A DNA stretch of 64,000 nucleotides from Watersipora subatra (GCF_963576615.1 NC_088714.1:47773772-47837771); one strand, 5' to 3'; positions 14,201-24,202 are shown, numbered from the stretch's first letter. A program made the numbers and translations. Notes: generated by a model not told the origin, from the sequence alone.

Positions 14201-17200
14201 GCCTCTTAACCACCCTTGACCCTTATAATGAACCAAAGAAAATGAGAAAAATGCTTACCAATTCATCCAGAGGACAATTTATCAGTTTCAATTTCAAGGA
14301 TTTACCTCTTGCGAGGGTTTACATCGCACATCTTATCAAATAGTCGAAGAGATGTGAACTAGTGCTGTAGCTAATTGTAATAGATTATTTTCTTCCTAAA
14401 CAGATGAAATTTTAGCAACACACTGGCATTTTCATAGCAGCATTCAATCAGTTGGAAAATAATCTCAAAGATATCTTTTACTAGGCTGAAACTATTTCTA
14501 AATTTCAGACTCGATAGATCTGAAATAGCTTTAGACAAAGTCTAATACTGTAGATTTAGTTCAGTGAGATAGCAATGTTAAAACAGGGATTTCAAATGTA
14601 CGCAGTGATTTATTTCTTCATAAAAGACTATCCGAATGCATGGCGTTGCACGGGTATTGAAAAACAACTTATAAACAGTAGCCAGTAATGTAGTTGCTGC
14701 CACTTGCCATTAGCCTAGCACATTGCCAATGACTAGTTTGAGTAAGCTACTATCCATATTGCTATACTTACTAACAACAGCCGTGAGAGCAAGCTTTAGT
14801 GACATCACGCAACGCAGAGTGCTATGCATATTTTAACTGACATAGCGACTCATATCGCCTAATGAATTCAATGCATCTCGCTTAGCTTAATCGGTAAGAT
14901 TATCGCCTGGCGAATGGGAGAGTCCAAGATCAAATCCAGCATGAAGCGAATATTTCATTCTTATATTGTAATAGCTATAGTTGGAAAAACTGAATGACGG
15001 ACTTTGAGATTTATATATCGATTTACTTGAACCGTCGTATCTGTCTGTCCCAGAAACTTTAGACTGGCCTTTGCTAAAAACAATACCACAACAAGAGTAA
15101 GTTAGACTTGGCACAGGAAATCTCCACCTGACCAGTGATGTGAAAGTGTCATGTCTACAGATGTCTAGAGTCAGGGCATAGACTATTCTTACCTGACCGG
15201 CAAGGTACGTTCGTAGCTCATCTGACTGGGCATTCTCAATGATACTTCCTGGCACAGCTATGCTCAATGTCCAGTCTCTCCCATTCTTTCTCTTCAGATT
15301 CTCTCTAAGTCTCTCCTCCTCCAACTCCTTTGCCTCCTTATCCAGACGCTTCTGTATCTTTTTCATAGCCTTCTCTTCCTCCCATTTCCGCTTTTGTTCT
15401 TTGTCTGCCACACATTTTACAACAGTATTAATCCACAAATCAAATTAAAATTGTAGCGCACCTCAGCTTGTGAAGAGTAATACTCCTTAAAGGTTGACTT
15501 GCAACAATATTCTCATTACAGTTATTTGGCATCAAAAGATAAACCATGTTTTACTCTGATGTGTTGTAGGTGCCAAGTATGTGGAAATGTGATTACAAGC
15601 TCTTAAAAGCTCAGAAACAAACAGTTTATCGCAGCCACACGAGACCGCCGTAGTTTGGATTCTCTTTCCAAAACGGCTCAAAAGGGACGTAGTTGTGGGA
15701 GATGGTTTCTGTTTACACTTTCATGCAACCTCATTCGTCGAAATATTTTTACAAATATACTTCACGCATTCAATAAAACCATGTCTATTGTTCCTACGCA
15801 TCTGTTTTATCGTCATTGTAATGCTGTTACTTTTAGCACTGATATCTTATAACATACCGTAAAAATTTGTTTAATTTTTTAACCTAAGCTCGAAGGAGTG
15901 CGTATCATCCTCTGATCAACATGACGAGCCTGTTGGTCACATGTGATAGTCCAAAAATGCTGCAGAAATTATTTGCGAAGTATGGGTCACATGATCAGAT
16001 TACGACTAGATGATCAGACCAAGCTGAAACGAAAATGTAAAGTAACGAGCATCTACATTCGATACGGGCTTTCCGGTAGACCCCGAAGCGTTTGTCATAA
16101 ATTAGAGCTACGAGACGTTTTATATTGAGCCTTTTATTTTACGTGATAACATCGCGTGTCAAAACAATAACCACAATGTTTGAGTACGTAATCAAAATAA
16201 AAAGATTCTAAACTACAGCGTTTTCGTGATGGCTGCGATAAATTGTTTGTTTCTGAGCTTTTAAGAGCTTGTAATCACATTTCCACATATCTTGCACCTA
16301 CAACACAGCAGAGTAAGACATGGTGAATCTTTTGATACCAAATAACTGTAATGTGAATTTTGTTGAATGTCAACATTTAAGCTCAATATTTGAGTGGTAA
16401 ATTGCAAGTTCTAATATTTTTAGGCCTTGAAGTTTTGATAAATTTCTATTATATAGTTTTGTCTAATCCAAACAACCATTTATATTTTTTCCTAACATAT
16501 AAGTTTATGAATAAAATAAAGCATTGCATATAAATAAATATAATTCCACATTAACATTGTTGCCTTAAAAATAACGTATATGAATATTATATAATAAACC
16601 GTTGCTTTTTGCCAAAATATCCACTTTTTTTATTTTTCCTAATAAATACTTTTTAATTGTCAACTACAGCAGTGAATATAATACATAACTAAACAAAATA
16701 TAATTGACACTGTAGCACTCGAAATAGCGTCTATATATATTTTATATAATACGGAGCTGGGCAAAATTAATGCAATCCCCAAAATTCGCGTGGTCACTAA
16801 ATGAGATGCTCTTATCACACTCTCAACTTGTCTCAAATCTAATAACATTTTATGCTCTATTTTGAAGCTCTCTCTCTGTTCAACTCAGCTTAAAAATTGA
16901 GTTATTGCTCATTGCATCATCAAAGGAAGTATTAATATGGAAGTCAAGCTGTCAGTTCTAACCCATTTTGTATATGAAAGAAAGTTTTAGGGTAATCATT
17001 CATAATAATAATTAGCATGAGTACCAGAATTGCTGACGCGGTTCTAAAAAGAATGGTATTCAAAAGCAGACATTTGTGAGAACCAAGTCTAGAAAGTAGT
17101 AATAATATTTTGAAGATATATTAATTTCAAATGGTTATTGTAATTATGCTTTCTGTGAGATAGGAAATGTCAGCCACATTTTTACATCATGAAACTAATA

Positions 17201-20200
17201 TGTAATAACAGTGCCTGAATGCTGCACCAAAGACCTACCGCCACTTAATCCTACCATCAATACGTCTCTTCAAATGCCACAAGTGAAGCTAATACTTATG
17301 ACATCCAACCTAAGGTTAACCCTGACTCCTTAATTACAAATGGTGCCTACAATGCTAAAAGTTGTGAACCTGAGCCACTACCGCTTATTCTCATTTTGGC
17401 AATCACATGTGCGTATTAGAAATGGTACAAAAACAGTGACGTCAGCACCATAGTGTTGTTTACTCACATTCCTTTCTCTTTTCTTTGAAACCCACAAACT
17501 CTTCATTCTGAAATAAATTGAGAATCTAAAATGCAGCCAAACGAACAGAAGACTTTTAGTAACCAAATACCGACTACTTTTAAAAACAAAGCAGCCCGTA
17601 CTTTACACTCTCAATATATCCGATTGGGGGATAGTTATGGTACAATATATCCGATTGGGGGATAGTTATGATACAATACATCCAAGTGGGGATAGTCATG
17701 GTACAATATATTCAAGTGGGGATAGTTATGGTACAATATATCCAAGTAGGGGACAGTTATGGTACAATTCATCCAAATGGGAACAGTTATGATACAATAT
17801 ATCCAATTGGGGATAGTCATGGTACAATATATCCAAGTGGGGATAGTTATGGTACAATATATCCAAGTGGGGATAGTCATAGTACAATATATCCAATTGG
17901 GAGACAGTTATGGTTCAATATATCCAATTAGAGGACAGTTATGGTACAATATATCCAATTGGGGAGTCGGTTATGGTAAAATATATCCAAGTGGGGAAAT
18001 TTTTGAAGACCAAGTCTAGAATTTAGTAATAATATTTTGAAGATATATTAATTTCAAATGGTTATCGTAATTATGCTCTCTGTGAGATAGGAAATATCGG
18101 CCACATTTTTACGTCATGAAACTAACATGTAACAACAGTGCCTGAATGCTGCACCAAAGACTTACCACCGCTTAATCCTACCATCAATACGCCTCTTCAA
18201 ATGCCACAAAGTGAAACTAATACTTATGAAATCCAACATAAAGTTTGACCCTGACTCCTTAATTACAAATGGTGTCTATAATGCTGAAAGTTGTGAAACT
18301 GAGCCACTACCTCCTATTCTCATTTTAGCAATCACATGTGCGTATTAGCAATACATAAACGCACACTATAGTACCTATGTTATGGTACTATATATAATTT
18401 CTTGGGCCATGCATTTTGAGATAAAAGTTCAGAAAAATGGTGTCGGTTTATTTGCTTAAATTCTTCTTGCTGTAATAGCAAGTGACAATGAAATGTCATG
18501 CTCCAGGTTATAGTTGACACAACATGACTAATATAAACATATTTAATTAGAAATGTCAAGTAAATTAAAATGACTTCGATTTTCTCTAAAACTGTGCATT
18601 TAACATCACTCGCCATCTACTGCAGTAATAGAGAAGCCACATCAAAAGAGTATATAGTAACATGCAAAAGACATTGTTATCGTTCTAGTTCCAACTTAGT
18701 GGAGCGTAAATGTTTGACCTTAACAAGCTACAGTTTGAAAATGGATTGCTCCTCTGGCAGTGCTGTGTGATAGAACATGCATACAATGTTCAATGGTGCA
18801 AAGTGTATACAAGCCACTATATTACTATAGAAACACATTTGTTCTTTTAGGTATACTCTTGGGGAAGCCAGCAGTAGCACATTATTACATACTTTTAATA
18901 ATCATCTAAGATACCAAAAACTTCAGTCATAACGAAAAGTGTGGTATATGATATTCTGCAGGCTTAATTAAATAAATGCCGGTTTTTATACACAAACATT
19001 GAAAAGAATAAATTTTGCTGAAATAAATGTGCAGTTCTAGAATACTCCTTCTGTAATTAGCTAGCCAGATCTGAGTTGACTTGGATTCCTAAAAAGTTGC
19101 TTTTAGTAATTGCATTTACATATGCTTGCAAAACCTGGGGCCATTTAGCTGTAATTGTCACAGCAGTATGACTTAAATGCACAAATGCCCTAGTATAAAA
19201 TCCTGTTAGTAGTTATCAAAAGTGCTACCACAATATGTAACACTCATATGTAACTGACTGCTTGAAAGTTCGAACAAAGGTAGAATCAAGGATAGGACAA
19301 CATAGCTGAAAGAGATGAGAGCAGTTTAGACAATTTTGACTTAATGATCCATAGCATACAAACTTTTATATGTACCCATTATATCCAACATCTTGTCAAA
19401 TGGAATGAGCAGCTTTTTTACTATTCGTAAGTAACTTTTTCCATTGCATTGAAAACCTTTTGCGAAAAGCTTGAACATCAATTGTTCGCTACATATATAG
19501 CAGTTGACATTGTGTTGCTTTTAATTGCTTACATCTGAAGTGCCCTGAATATGTAAGTAACAGATGCCTCGAATGTTAAGTAAAAGATGCCCTGAATGTG
19601 TAGGAAACAAATGATATGAATGTGTAAGTAGCAAGTGCCTTAAATGTGTAAGTAACGAGTGCCCCAAATGTGTAAGTTACAAGTAGGCCTACCCTGAATG
19701 TGTAAGTAACAAATGCTCTGAAATTTTAACAAGTGATTTGAATATGTAGGTACCAAGCGCCCTGAATGTTTAGATAACAAGTGTTGTGAATGTGTGACAA
19801 TTGCTCTGAATGTGTAGGTAACAAGTGTTCTGATTGGGTAAGTGAAAAGTTCCCTGAATGCATTTATGAGTTAGATAATGAAACAATTAGCCATAGACTA
19901 ATTTTGAATCCAAATCATTGTGGGATGGTGGCACTTTGATGGATAAATGAGGTTATTTTAACAGACAGATCCACTTACTTTCTGCAAGCAGTGAAAAAGG
20001 AAGGCTTCAAATATCAGTAAGGTTCTAGTCTTGTTAGGAACTATTTATCTTACAGAATTAGACTTTCATGACTTATTTGTAGCACATTCACAGAACTGAT
20101 GACAGGTTGATATCAGATGACAGATTGTATCAAACTAATGATAAACTTTATCTAAGCATGCATACAGTGACACAAACCCACCAGATACTGATTGATGTTA

Positions 20201-20803
20201 GGGCAAAATAAAAGATTATTGATATGTTCTTGAATGAATATCATGCTTTCATATAACAGGATGGGGTCACAAATTTAATAATTGCACATTTGATATGGTA
20301 GAGTGAGACAGCTGTTTAAAAAGTGCAAATGGATCAAAATGATGGTATCCAACTATCCCAAGAAATAAAAATAATTACAACCAGATAATTCAACTAATAT
20401 AAAAATCTAGAGATGAATTTGGTTTGAGAAATATAGCTGCAAAAGCTAATAGCTGTGTAGGCTTTTGTTCAGCCCAACAAATGTTCACTCTTCTCCAGCT
20501 AGTTATATATTGCAGTAGCATATCCAAATGACAAAACTGACTTTCAGCAAAGTCTGACAAATCGTTTAAGTGTTTGAAGATGTGTAGAATAAAAAGCTAC
20601 TTAGTAAAGAATTCTTTGAAGGAAATTAGCAAGCTGGCAATTAGCATGCCAAGAGCTTTACTAAAACCATATTTTATGTATTAGTTGAACATTTTACACC
20701 AATATTTTAAATTTTTATACATCTTTACCTTTACTCGCTTTTTTTTATTCAATTTATCTAAAATTCCTGCAGAATACGAATCGGATGCCTCTTTAGATTC
20801 CAT
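2118..20803 (-). CDS. SPOUT1: SPOUT1-type RNA methyltransferase (C9orf114/CENP-32 family), complete, 10 coding exons
   Basis: Ten minus-strand exons join into a 394-aa protein, close to the roughly 376 aa of the vertebrate protein. Intron phases are consistent: 0,1,0,2,1,0,1,2,0. The N-terminus (about residues 1-75) is a Lys/Glu-rich charged helix. The SPOUT domain starts with WTLSIAVPGSIIENAQ and continues with ELRTYLAGQ, FAVDEIIVFDE, YLRKAFFPQQPDL, GLLNPLDAPHH, GLYWGYKTRL, YDLTIGTSERG, HALVVFGGLKGLE and NTCPGQGSGTIRTE, ending EAILISLSALRP. These blocks match the SPOUT1 family along its whole length. The C-terminal blocks form the trefoil knot that binds S-adenosylmethionine. Known family roles are RNA methylation and, for the human protein, spindle-pole/kinetochore function. 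The first Met lies at 20803; the reading frame is open upstream but has no other nearby ATG. Introns of 0.1-5.3 kb carry most of the local repeats. The gene shares its upstream region with the plus-strand PH-like gene. Confidence 0.95.
2279..2650. mobile_element. MITE with GC-rich terminal inverted repeats
   Basis: The left end GCCGGGTTCCCATATACG and the right end CGTATATGGGAACCGGGC are inverted repeats. They extend for about 36 bp (CGTCGCAAAGCACCGGCG inside). No ORF. Lies in SPOUT1 intron 9. Confidence 0.8.
2670..3117. mobile_element. MITE with TTAAGGCTGGTTC ends
   Basis: Starts CCTTAAGGCTGGTTC and ends GAACCAGCCTTAAGG, so TTAA lies at both edges (2673-2676 and 3111-3114). Inside the ends, CGGTGTTGATG resembles the inverse of a segment near 3050. 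No ORF. Superfamily (Harbinger-like or piggyBac-like) is not settled. Confidence 0.65.
3195..3342 (-). CDS. SPOUT1: SPOUT1 coding exon 9
   Basis: This exon encodes HALVVFGGLKGLEAAVEA through NTCPGQGSGTIRTE, the knot region. The donor GTGACT is weak. Reading through it would give a short tail ending near 3168, but exon 10 supplies exactly the expected conserved C-terminus, so I place the splice here. Confidence 0.9.
3686..4120. mobile_element. MITE with long inverted arms (copy 2)
   Basis: Same family as the element at 1432-1869, with the same arms around GATTGCCAGGATGTTTC and GATTTTATCA. It sits in SPOUT1 intron 8. The central part differs from copy 1. Confidence 0.75.
4192..4480. repeat. 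16-bp minisatellite, about 18 copies
   Basis: Near-perfect repeats of AGTATACATCTATGGT with essentially no variation, in SPOUT1 intron 8. The uniformity suggests recent expansion. Confidence 0.97.
5749..5956 (-). CDS. SPOUT1: SPOUT1 coding exon 8
   Basis: This exon encodes PRTECGLYWGYKTRLVSCLS and GGYDLTIGTSERG, part of the SAM-binding core. The TTTTAG acceptor completes an Asp codon and the GTAGGT donor splits a Lys codon. Confidence 0.95.
6875..6944 (-). CDS. SPOUT1: SPOUT1 coding exon 7
   Basis: This 70-nt exon encodes ACQIDQRVMPGVRVTVKI, matching the family strand around PGLRVTVRL. It lies between a TTTCTAG acceptor and a GTCAGA donor, phase 1. It is only 70 nt and is recognised from the motif and phase fit. 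Confidence 0.9.
7112..7455. repeat. 38-bp minisatellite, about 9 copies
   Basis: The unit contains CTCTGACCACCCTCAAGCAA followed by CATGACATGCTAATATAA. Copies are nearly identical (one CTCGAGC variant). SPOUT1 intron 6. Confidence 0.97.
7583..7890. repeat. 17-19-bp minisatellite, about 16 copies
   Basis: The unit is CCTTATTACAGTCGACACG with variants CAGTAGACG and CAGCCGGCATG. The unit matches the TIR of the transposon at 38384-39232 (see findings). SPOUT1 intron 6. Confidence 0.95.
7890..8770 (+). mobile_element. Decayed copy of the 38384-39232 transposon family
   Basis: Shared blocks include ACAGTAAAATACATGTA, a CCTAATCC-TT-AAGAT segment, CAACAACTT followed by a T-rich run, and GTTAGGATAAAA near the end. 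The left terminus is replaced by the tandem array at 7583-7890; the right TIR is not visible. Confidence 0.55.
9073..9203 (-). CDS. SPOUT1: SPOUT1 coding exon 6
   Basis: This exon encodes LLNPLDAPHHLRADD, YREGVV and GKGSFVDIGLTK. It has a TTGTAG acceptor and a GTATTT donor, phase 0. The 137-nt intron to exon 5 is the shortest in the gene. Confidence 0.95.
9341..9486 (-). CDS. SPOUT1: SPOUT1 coding exon 5
   Basis: This exon encodes the variable loop NESGEFVSTSTNKRR, then LAKVLQYLDCPQYLRKAFFP, a hallmark block of the family. The acceptor is TTCAG and the donor GTAAAT, phase 1. Confidence 0.95.
9805..9875 (-). CDS. SPOUT1: SPOUT1 coding exon 4
   Basis: This 71-nt exon encodes IGRAATVFAVDEIIVFDE and the start of a variable loop. 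It has a TTGTAG acceptor and a GTATGT donor, phase 2. It matches the family's conserved VDEIVVFDE strand. Confidence 0.95.
10935..11360. repeat. 21-bp AT-rich minisatellite, about 19 copies
   Basis: The unit is ATATCTTTGTATATCTTAAAT. Since 21 is a multiple of 3, frames stay open and give artificial repeat proteins. SPOUT1 intron 3. Confidence 0.95.
11651..13615 (-). mobile_element. Degenerate pogo/Tigger-type DNA transposon
   Basis: Ends are inverted repeats: GGGGTAACCGGGGCACC on the left and GGTGCCCCGGTTACCCC on the right, each flanked by TA. Minus-strand remnants follow the order of a pogo transposase: a Psq-like helix-turn-helix (IPKSSLNNYVNEAK), VFSADQEEKLQDHLL, a CENP-B-type block (AGNYWMSDFLKRHSNIS, KPEATSL), then DDE-domain pieces (SAERGILVTMIGAVNAFGG, SRAPNETIGAANPSG, PALSLLDNQDSH). 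Stops and frameshifts break the frame many times, so it is inactive. Extra copies of the GGCCAAA/GGGGCA motif lie beneath both ends. SPOUT1 intron 3. Confidence 0.88.
12034..12072. repeat. Short perfect hairpin
   Basis: GTCCATTTGTCAAGG and its reverse complement CCTTGACAAATGGAC, separated by a few bases, within the pogo relic. Could be a small insertion or a subterminal fold. Confidence 0.6.
14635..15023 (+). mobile_element. Composite tRNA-like repeat, copy 1
   Basis: Order: a head with TGGCGTTGCACGGGTA, a body with GCCACTTGCCATTAGCCTAG, a tRNA-like module at 14876-14940 (A-box-like TTAGCTTAATCGGTAAG, B-box-like AGATCAAATCC), and a tail with TAATAGCTATAG and ACTTTGAGATTTATATAT. Same order as 61914-62318 and, with a different middle, 26626-27590. 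SPOUT1 intron 3, close to exon 3. Confidence 0.75.
15193..15404 (-). CDS. SPOUT1: SPOUT1 coding exon 3
   Basis: This exon encodes a Lys/Glu-rich coiled stretch and then the start of the catalytic domain, WTLSIAVPGSIIENAQ through LRTYLAGQ at residue 109. The acceptor is GTGGCAG and the donor GTAAGA. It is the most diagnostic exon of the N-terminal half. Confidence 0.95.
15491..16376. mobile_element. Fold-back element with about 155-bp arms
   Basis: The left arm 15491-15650 and right arm 16221-16376 are inverted copies; both contain AAGCTCTTAAAAGCTC or its inverse, flanked by GGAAATGTGATTACA. The central 570 bp has no clear coding sequence. SPOUT1 intron 2. Confidence 0.8.
17082..17420. repeat. 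Direct duplication, copy A
   Basis: About 340 bp nearly identical to 18009-18350. It begins CCAAGTCTAGAA and ends CACATGTGCGTATTAG. It ends 47 bp before SPOUT1 exon 2. Confidence 0.9.
17468..17507 (-). CDS. SPOUT1: SPOUT1 coding exon 2 (40-nt micro-exon)
   Basis: A 40-nt exon between a TTTCAG acceptor and a GTGAGT donor. It encodes 13 residues, NEEFVGFKEKRKE, plus one base of a Tyr codon completed in exon 3. It keeps the charged Lys/Glu character of the family's N-terminus and fits the phases on both sides. Confidence 0.7.
17611..18000. repeat. 30-bp minisatellite, about 12 copies
   Basis: The unit is roughly GGTACAATATATCCAAGTGG followed by GGATAGTTAT, with AAGT/AATT variants. It ends directly at duplication copy B. 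SPOUT1 intron 1. Confidence 0.95.
18009..18350. repeat. Direct duplication, copy B
   Basis: Second copy of 17082-17420 in the same orientation, 927 bp further right. The interval holds SPOUT1 exon 2 and the 30-bp array. The exon itself is not duplicated. Confidence 0.9.
19540..19862. repeat. Degenerate tandem repeat, about 23 bp unit
   Basis: Repeated forms of GAATGTGTAAGTAACAAGTG with CCCT or similar between them; copies vary in length and sequence. An old array in SPOUT1 intron 1. Confidence 0.75.
20729..20803 (-). CDS. SPOUT1: SPOUT1 coding exon 1 (start codon)
   Basis: This exon encodes residues 1-25, starting MESKEASD and ending in a basic NKKKRVK run. The donor is GTAAAG, phase 0. The N-terminal charged region is poorly conserved in this family, so the support is the good donor and the exact phase match to exon 2, not similarity. 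Confidence 0.75.
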
Positions 20804-22534
20804 CGTGGAGCTACAAATGATAAAATTGTAATAACTCACACTACATGACTCGTTTAGCTCAACAGAGCAGTTCTATGGGTTTGGCTGCTCTCCTACCTCG
20901 CTGTGAAAAACTGCTATGATTTTGCGTTAGCCTGTGATTCTGAGTATCAATTATTTTCTAGTTTTTTTCAAACAAAACAGACATATATTTGCAAATCATT
21001 TACTATTGTCAAGGTTTTGGTTGTCAGTGACTCAAATTCGCGTCTTATTTCATTTCATTTCACTCACTATAATACAGTACTAAAGTAATAGGTTAACTTA
21101 AACAGCTTAACCTAATTCCTTTTTTAATTTTTGCACTGAAGAGTTTATCTTGGTGCTGTCACATCGTTTTTCCTATTTGACAAGTTCTGGTATACCCAAA
21201 CAAACTGTTTTAATTTAAAGATCATAAGTTAAAAACTGCAGAAATAGGAAGCAAATTAGTGTCTTTTTAACTGATTAATTTTAGGAAAGTAATGCGTTTT
21301 CTGGTGGCAGAATACTGATTATACATAATGATTAATTTTATATTATGAATGCTCATTTATCAAGTTCTTGTGAGAGATACTATTGTGATTTTTCTTGCAT
21401 TATCCTTTTTAATCCTTTAGCAGTTATCATGTTTAAACGCTAGAGTTGTGGCAAAGCAAGCTTGCTAAAATAATTTTAAAAAGTTACACAACGAAAAAAT
21501 TTGCTTGCATCCCGGCTATTGATCATAAGTTTTTTACATAGTATGTCAGGCAGCTTAAACATTCAGTGCTGAAAAGATTGTGATAAGTTAGCTGAAAAAC
21601 TTTGTCTAATTTTTTTTGTCAATTAGTCTATGAACATGTGGACTGTCATGCGAGTTAGTGTCATTGTGTTATATTTGTTAGTCATACTTTAGCTGAAAAG
21701 AACAATCTACTCAGACTTTGTGGAAAGAAAAAGGCTACTCCGGCAAAAAGTAAGCCTGAAACAAAAGTTATTTGTTTTTGTTTTATTGATTCTTACCTTT
21801 TAATGCTATCAGCTGTAAATTGTTTGCATCTAATTTGGTTTTACTAATCCTTTATTGGTTCATAAGATGGCAAAAAAAGAGGCAGCCTTTTACATTGACT
21901 TGTATTTCGTTTGAAGAATTGGTTGAATGTAATGTAGCCAGCACATAGAAGGCTCAATTGTAAGGAAAGCCTTGAAATTAGCAAGTAAATTAATAATGTA
22001 TTTTTAAGCTCTAAACAGTGAATGCTCTTTCTTATAAACAAACAGACTATTGTTAGAATAGAGACTCTTGTATACTTCAAGTTGCACATGCTATATTGTG
22101 ATAAATTTGTTTGCTGTTGTTTTGATATTCTCTTTTACATGATAAGTTTGCCTTTAAGGTCTTCATAAAATACTTTTGAAAAAAAAATGTAATCATAAGT
22201 CGGCAAAGGTCAAGATAAATTTTGTTTTTTTTAGAAAGCATAGCATCAATAAATGCTGTTTTTGTTCACCTATTTATTTACTGGCTAGTGTTCTCAAAGA
22301 TATGTGCACATGATAAAACGAAACAACTATTTACTGTTTTGAAAAAATAATTTAAGAATAAAACAGCTTATTTTTTAATGTTATACATCTTGACAAATTA
22401 GCATTTATTTAGAGATGACCTCTTCTTTGTTAACATACTCAGACACAATCGTTTTAAGCATTGGTAACGAGGCGCACCAACAATAGATAAAATGAAGTAA
22501 AATTTTAATAATTCTATTCAAATATATATTACAG
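20804..22534. promoter_or_regulatory. Shared upstream region of SPOUT1 and the PH-like gene
   Basis: 1.7 kb between the divergent SPOUT1 start and the first supported exon of the plus-strand gene. It is AT-rich, without a tandem array, and presumably holds both promoters. No specific motif can be claimed. Confidence 0.3.
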
Positions 22535-22558
22535 AATTGGAATATATGCGGTGTTACG

Positions 22559-22750
22559 ATGAGTGCGTCAGGTGACAGTTGTAAGCCAGCAGATGTATTT
22601 GAGAGTCAGAAGCAGGAGAATGAGATTAAAAAAAATTCATTTCCTGTTATGTTAAAAAGAAAGCGTAATAGATCATCACAGTGGGATCCAATTTCCGTAG
22701 ATATGAAGGAGACTTCGCTAATTTACAGTTCAACACTCCCTCCAGCTAAG
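22559..22750 (+). CDS. PH-like gene, exon 1 (coding part)
   Basis: 64 codons from ATG (MSASGDS) to a GTCTGT donor after PPAK. The exon probably starts at 22535 after a TTACAG acceptor, and the eight codons before the ATG are also open. Confidence 0.55.
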
Positions 22751-23599
22751 GTCTGTTTATGATAATCCACAATCCTCAATTCCGTGCACTTTTGCTCTTA
22801 TTACTATTGAATCTTTGTAGTTGAACTCCTTTTTACATTGAAGGCTTTTTCACCAAAATAGCGTGTGTATTTTAATAGCAGGATATGTTTGAACTCTCAA
22901 GTATCGGATTGTATTGTTTTTATTTTGTACTTACCAAAAGATGAACTCAGCAATTGTATTGCTATTTCTTTTGTTTTTGTCAAAAAGACATAATTGATAG
23001 TTTCACGTCTTCGTTGTATAAATTTTTGTTTTTATGTTCATAACACCAAATTGTAATACGTTTTATATGCTTAAACATATTAAACTTGCAATACAAGTTT
23101 TATATGTTTATTTTTTGTGGCACCATATATGAAACTTTTTAAGAATGATTATGGACTGCCCAATAAAAATAAAATACATATATACATTTAATGCAAAATA
23201 CACCAATTAAGTAGTTAGGTAGTATCATTTCTATTGTAGGTGCAATGAACAGTCACTATGTAATTTTTATCTGCTTTTCTAACTATGCCTCTTTTTATAC
23301 TTTCATGATTCAAACAATTTGAGCCTTAAAAAGCTATCATCTGAAATCTAGATGTCAATTGGTATCCATTTTAGCCTCACTGGAAATCTGTCGACTTAGT
23401 GGGAGCAACAATCGCTGATGTCGAGAATGTTGATGATCATCCTCATTCCTTTTCTGTAAAACCAAAGACTGGATCTCGAACATTCTATTTTAGCGCAGAC
23501 ACTGCAGAGAGTAAAATGTTCGTGCTCATTGCTATTTGCGAGAAACAATTTCCGAGCAATAGAAATGATGACAACTCCTCTGCATGTATGATACAATAG
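22559..23599 (+). CDS. Small two-exon gene with a divergent PH-like domain
   Basis: Two exons (22559-22750 and 23375-23599) join in phase 0 to give 138 aa. From about residue 30 the protein resembles a pleckstrin-homology domain: a basic strand (MLKRKRNRSSQW), a strand ending SLIYSS, then WKSVDLVGATIADV, HPHSFSVKPKTGSRTFYFSA, and a helix DTAESKMFVLIAICEKQ. PH domains bind phosphoinositides or proteins at membranes. The Trp that is nearly invariant in the last PH helix is absent here. The upstream side is uncertain: an acceptor at 22534 leaves the frame open above the ATG, and a possible exon at 21673-21730 (LLRLCGKKKATPAK) does not match in phase, so this may be the tail of a longer gene. No specific family recognised. 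Confidence 0.55.
23375..23599 (+). CDS. PH-like gene, exon 2 (stop codon)
   Basis: Starts after a TTTTAG acceptor with PHWKSVDLVGATIADV and ends at TAG 23597-23599. This exon holds the most PH-like part. A degenerate tandem repeat begins just after it. Confidence 0.6.
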   Translation, partial: PHWKSVDLVGATIADVENVDDHPHSFSVKPKTGSRTFYFSADTAESKMFVLIAICEKQFPSNRNDDNSSACMIQ

Positions 23600-23965
23600 C
23601 TCTGCACCCAACTCATGACAGCATTTGTCAGTTTACCTTCAGCAAAGATAATCTTTTATTAGTCTACCCTCAGCTAAAGATGGCATCTGCCAGTCAATTT
23701 TCAGCCAAGAATAGCACTTGTCGGTATATCAGCAGTCAACAAAGGCACCTGTTGTCTGCTGTCAGTTAAGCAAAACACCTGCCACTCTATCCTCAGCAAA
23801 GTATGTCACCTGTCAGTCAACCTTCAACTGTGAAAAGATTTTCAGCCAACATTCAGCTAAAACAAGCTCCTGTCAGTCCGTCCTTAGACAAGAACAGCAC
23901 CTGTTGGCCTACCATCAGTTCAGAAAATCATATGTCTGGGAGAAACACCAGCCTACCTTCAGCTA
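23600..23965. repeat. Degenerate tandem repeat after the PH-like gene
   Basis: Loosely repeated segments containing CAGCAAAG or CAGCTAAG and CACCTGTCAGTC with CTACCTTCAG. Similar wording to the 30-bp array at 27688-28020 (CACCTGTCAGTCT), so they may share an origin. Confidence 0.6.
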
Positions 23966-24051
23966 GCAATAGCTTCAGGCGGTGTAACATTTCCACAGCA
24001 ACCGCAAAAATAACAAACAACAGTTTATCAATTTTATGAGACTGTCTTATT

Positions 24052-24057
24052 TTTATT
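24052..24057 (-). terminator. Possible presenilin poly(A) signal
   Basis: AATAAA on the minus strand about 206 nt beyond the presenilin stop codon. Position is reasonable; hexamers are frequent in AT-rich DNA. Confidence 0.35.
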
Positions 24058-24196
24058 ATTACTAAATGTTTCCAGTATATACATGTATGTATATTGTTCA
24101 CATATGCTTTGATGACATGCAAGTGTAAAAAAAGATTATACAAATTTGACGATAAGTAGGAGTATATAAGGGTTAGGAGAACAGATATTCAGACAA

Positions 24197-24202
24197 AATA
24201 AA
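24197..24202 (+). terminator. Possible poly(A) signal for the PH-like gene
   Basis: AATAAA on the plus strand, about 600 nt after the TAG. It lies inside the likely 3' UTR of presenilin, so the two convergent transcripts may overlap. Only the hexamer supports it. Confidence 0.25.

Noticed and set aside
17635..18019. Repetitive frames on both strands (MVQYIQVGIV, TIPTWIYC)
   Set aside because: The 30-bp array has a length divisible by three and lacks stops; not a protein.
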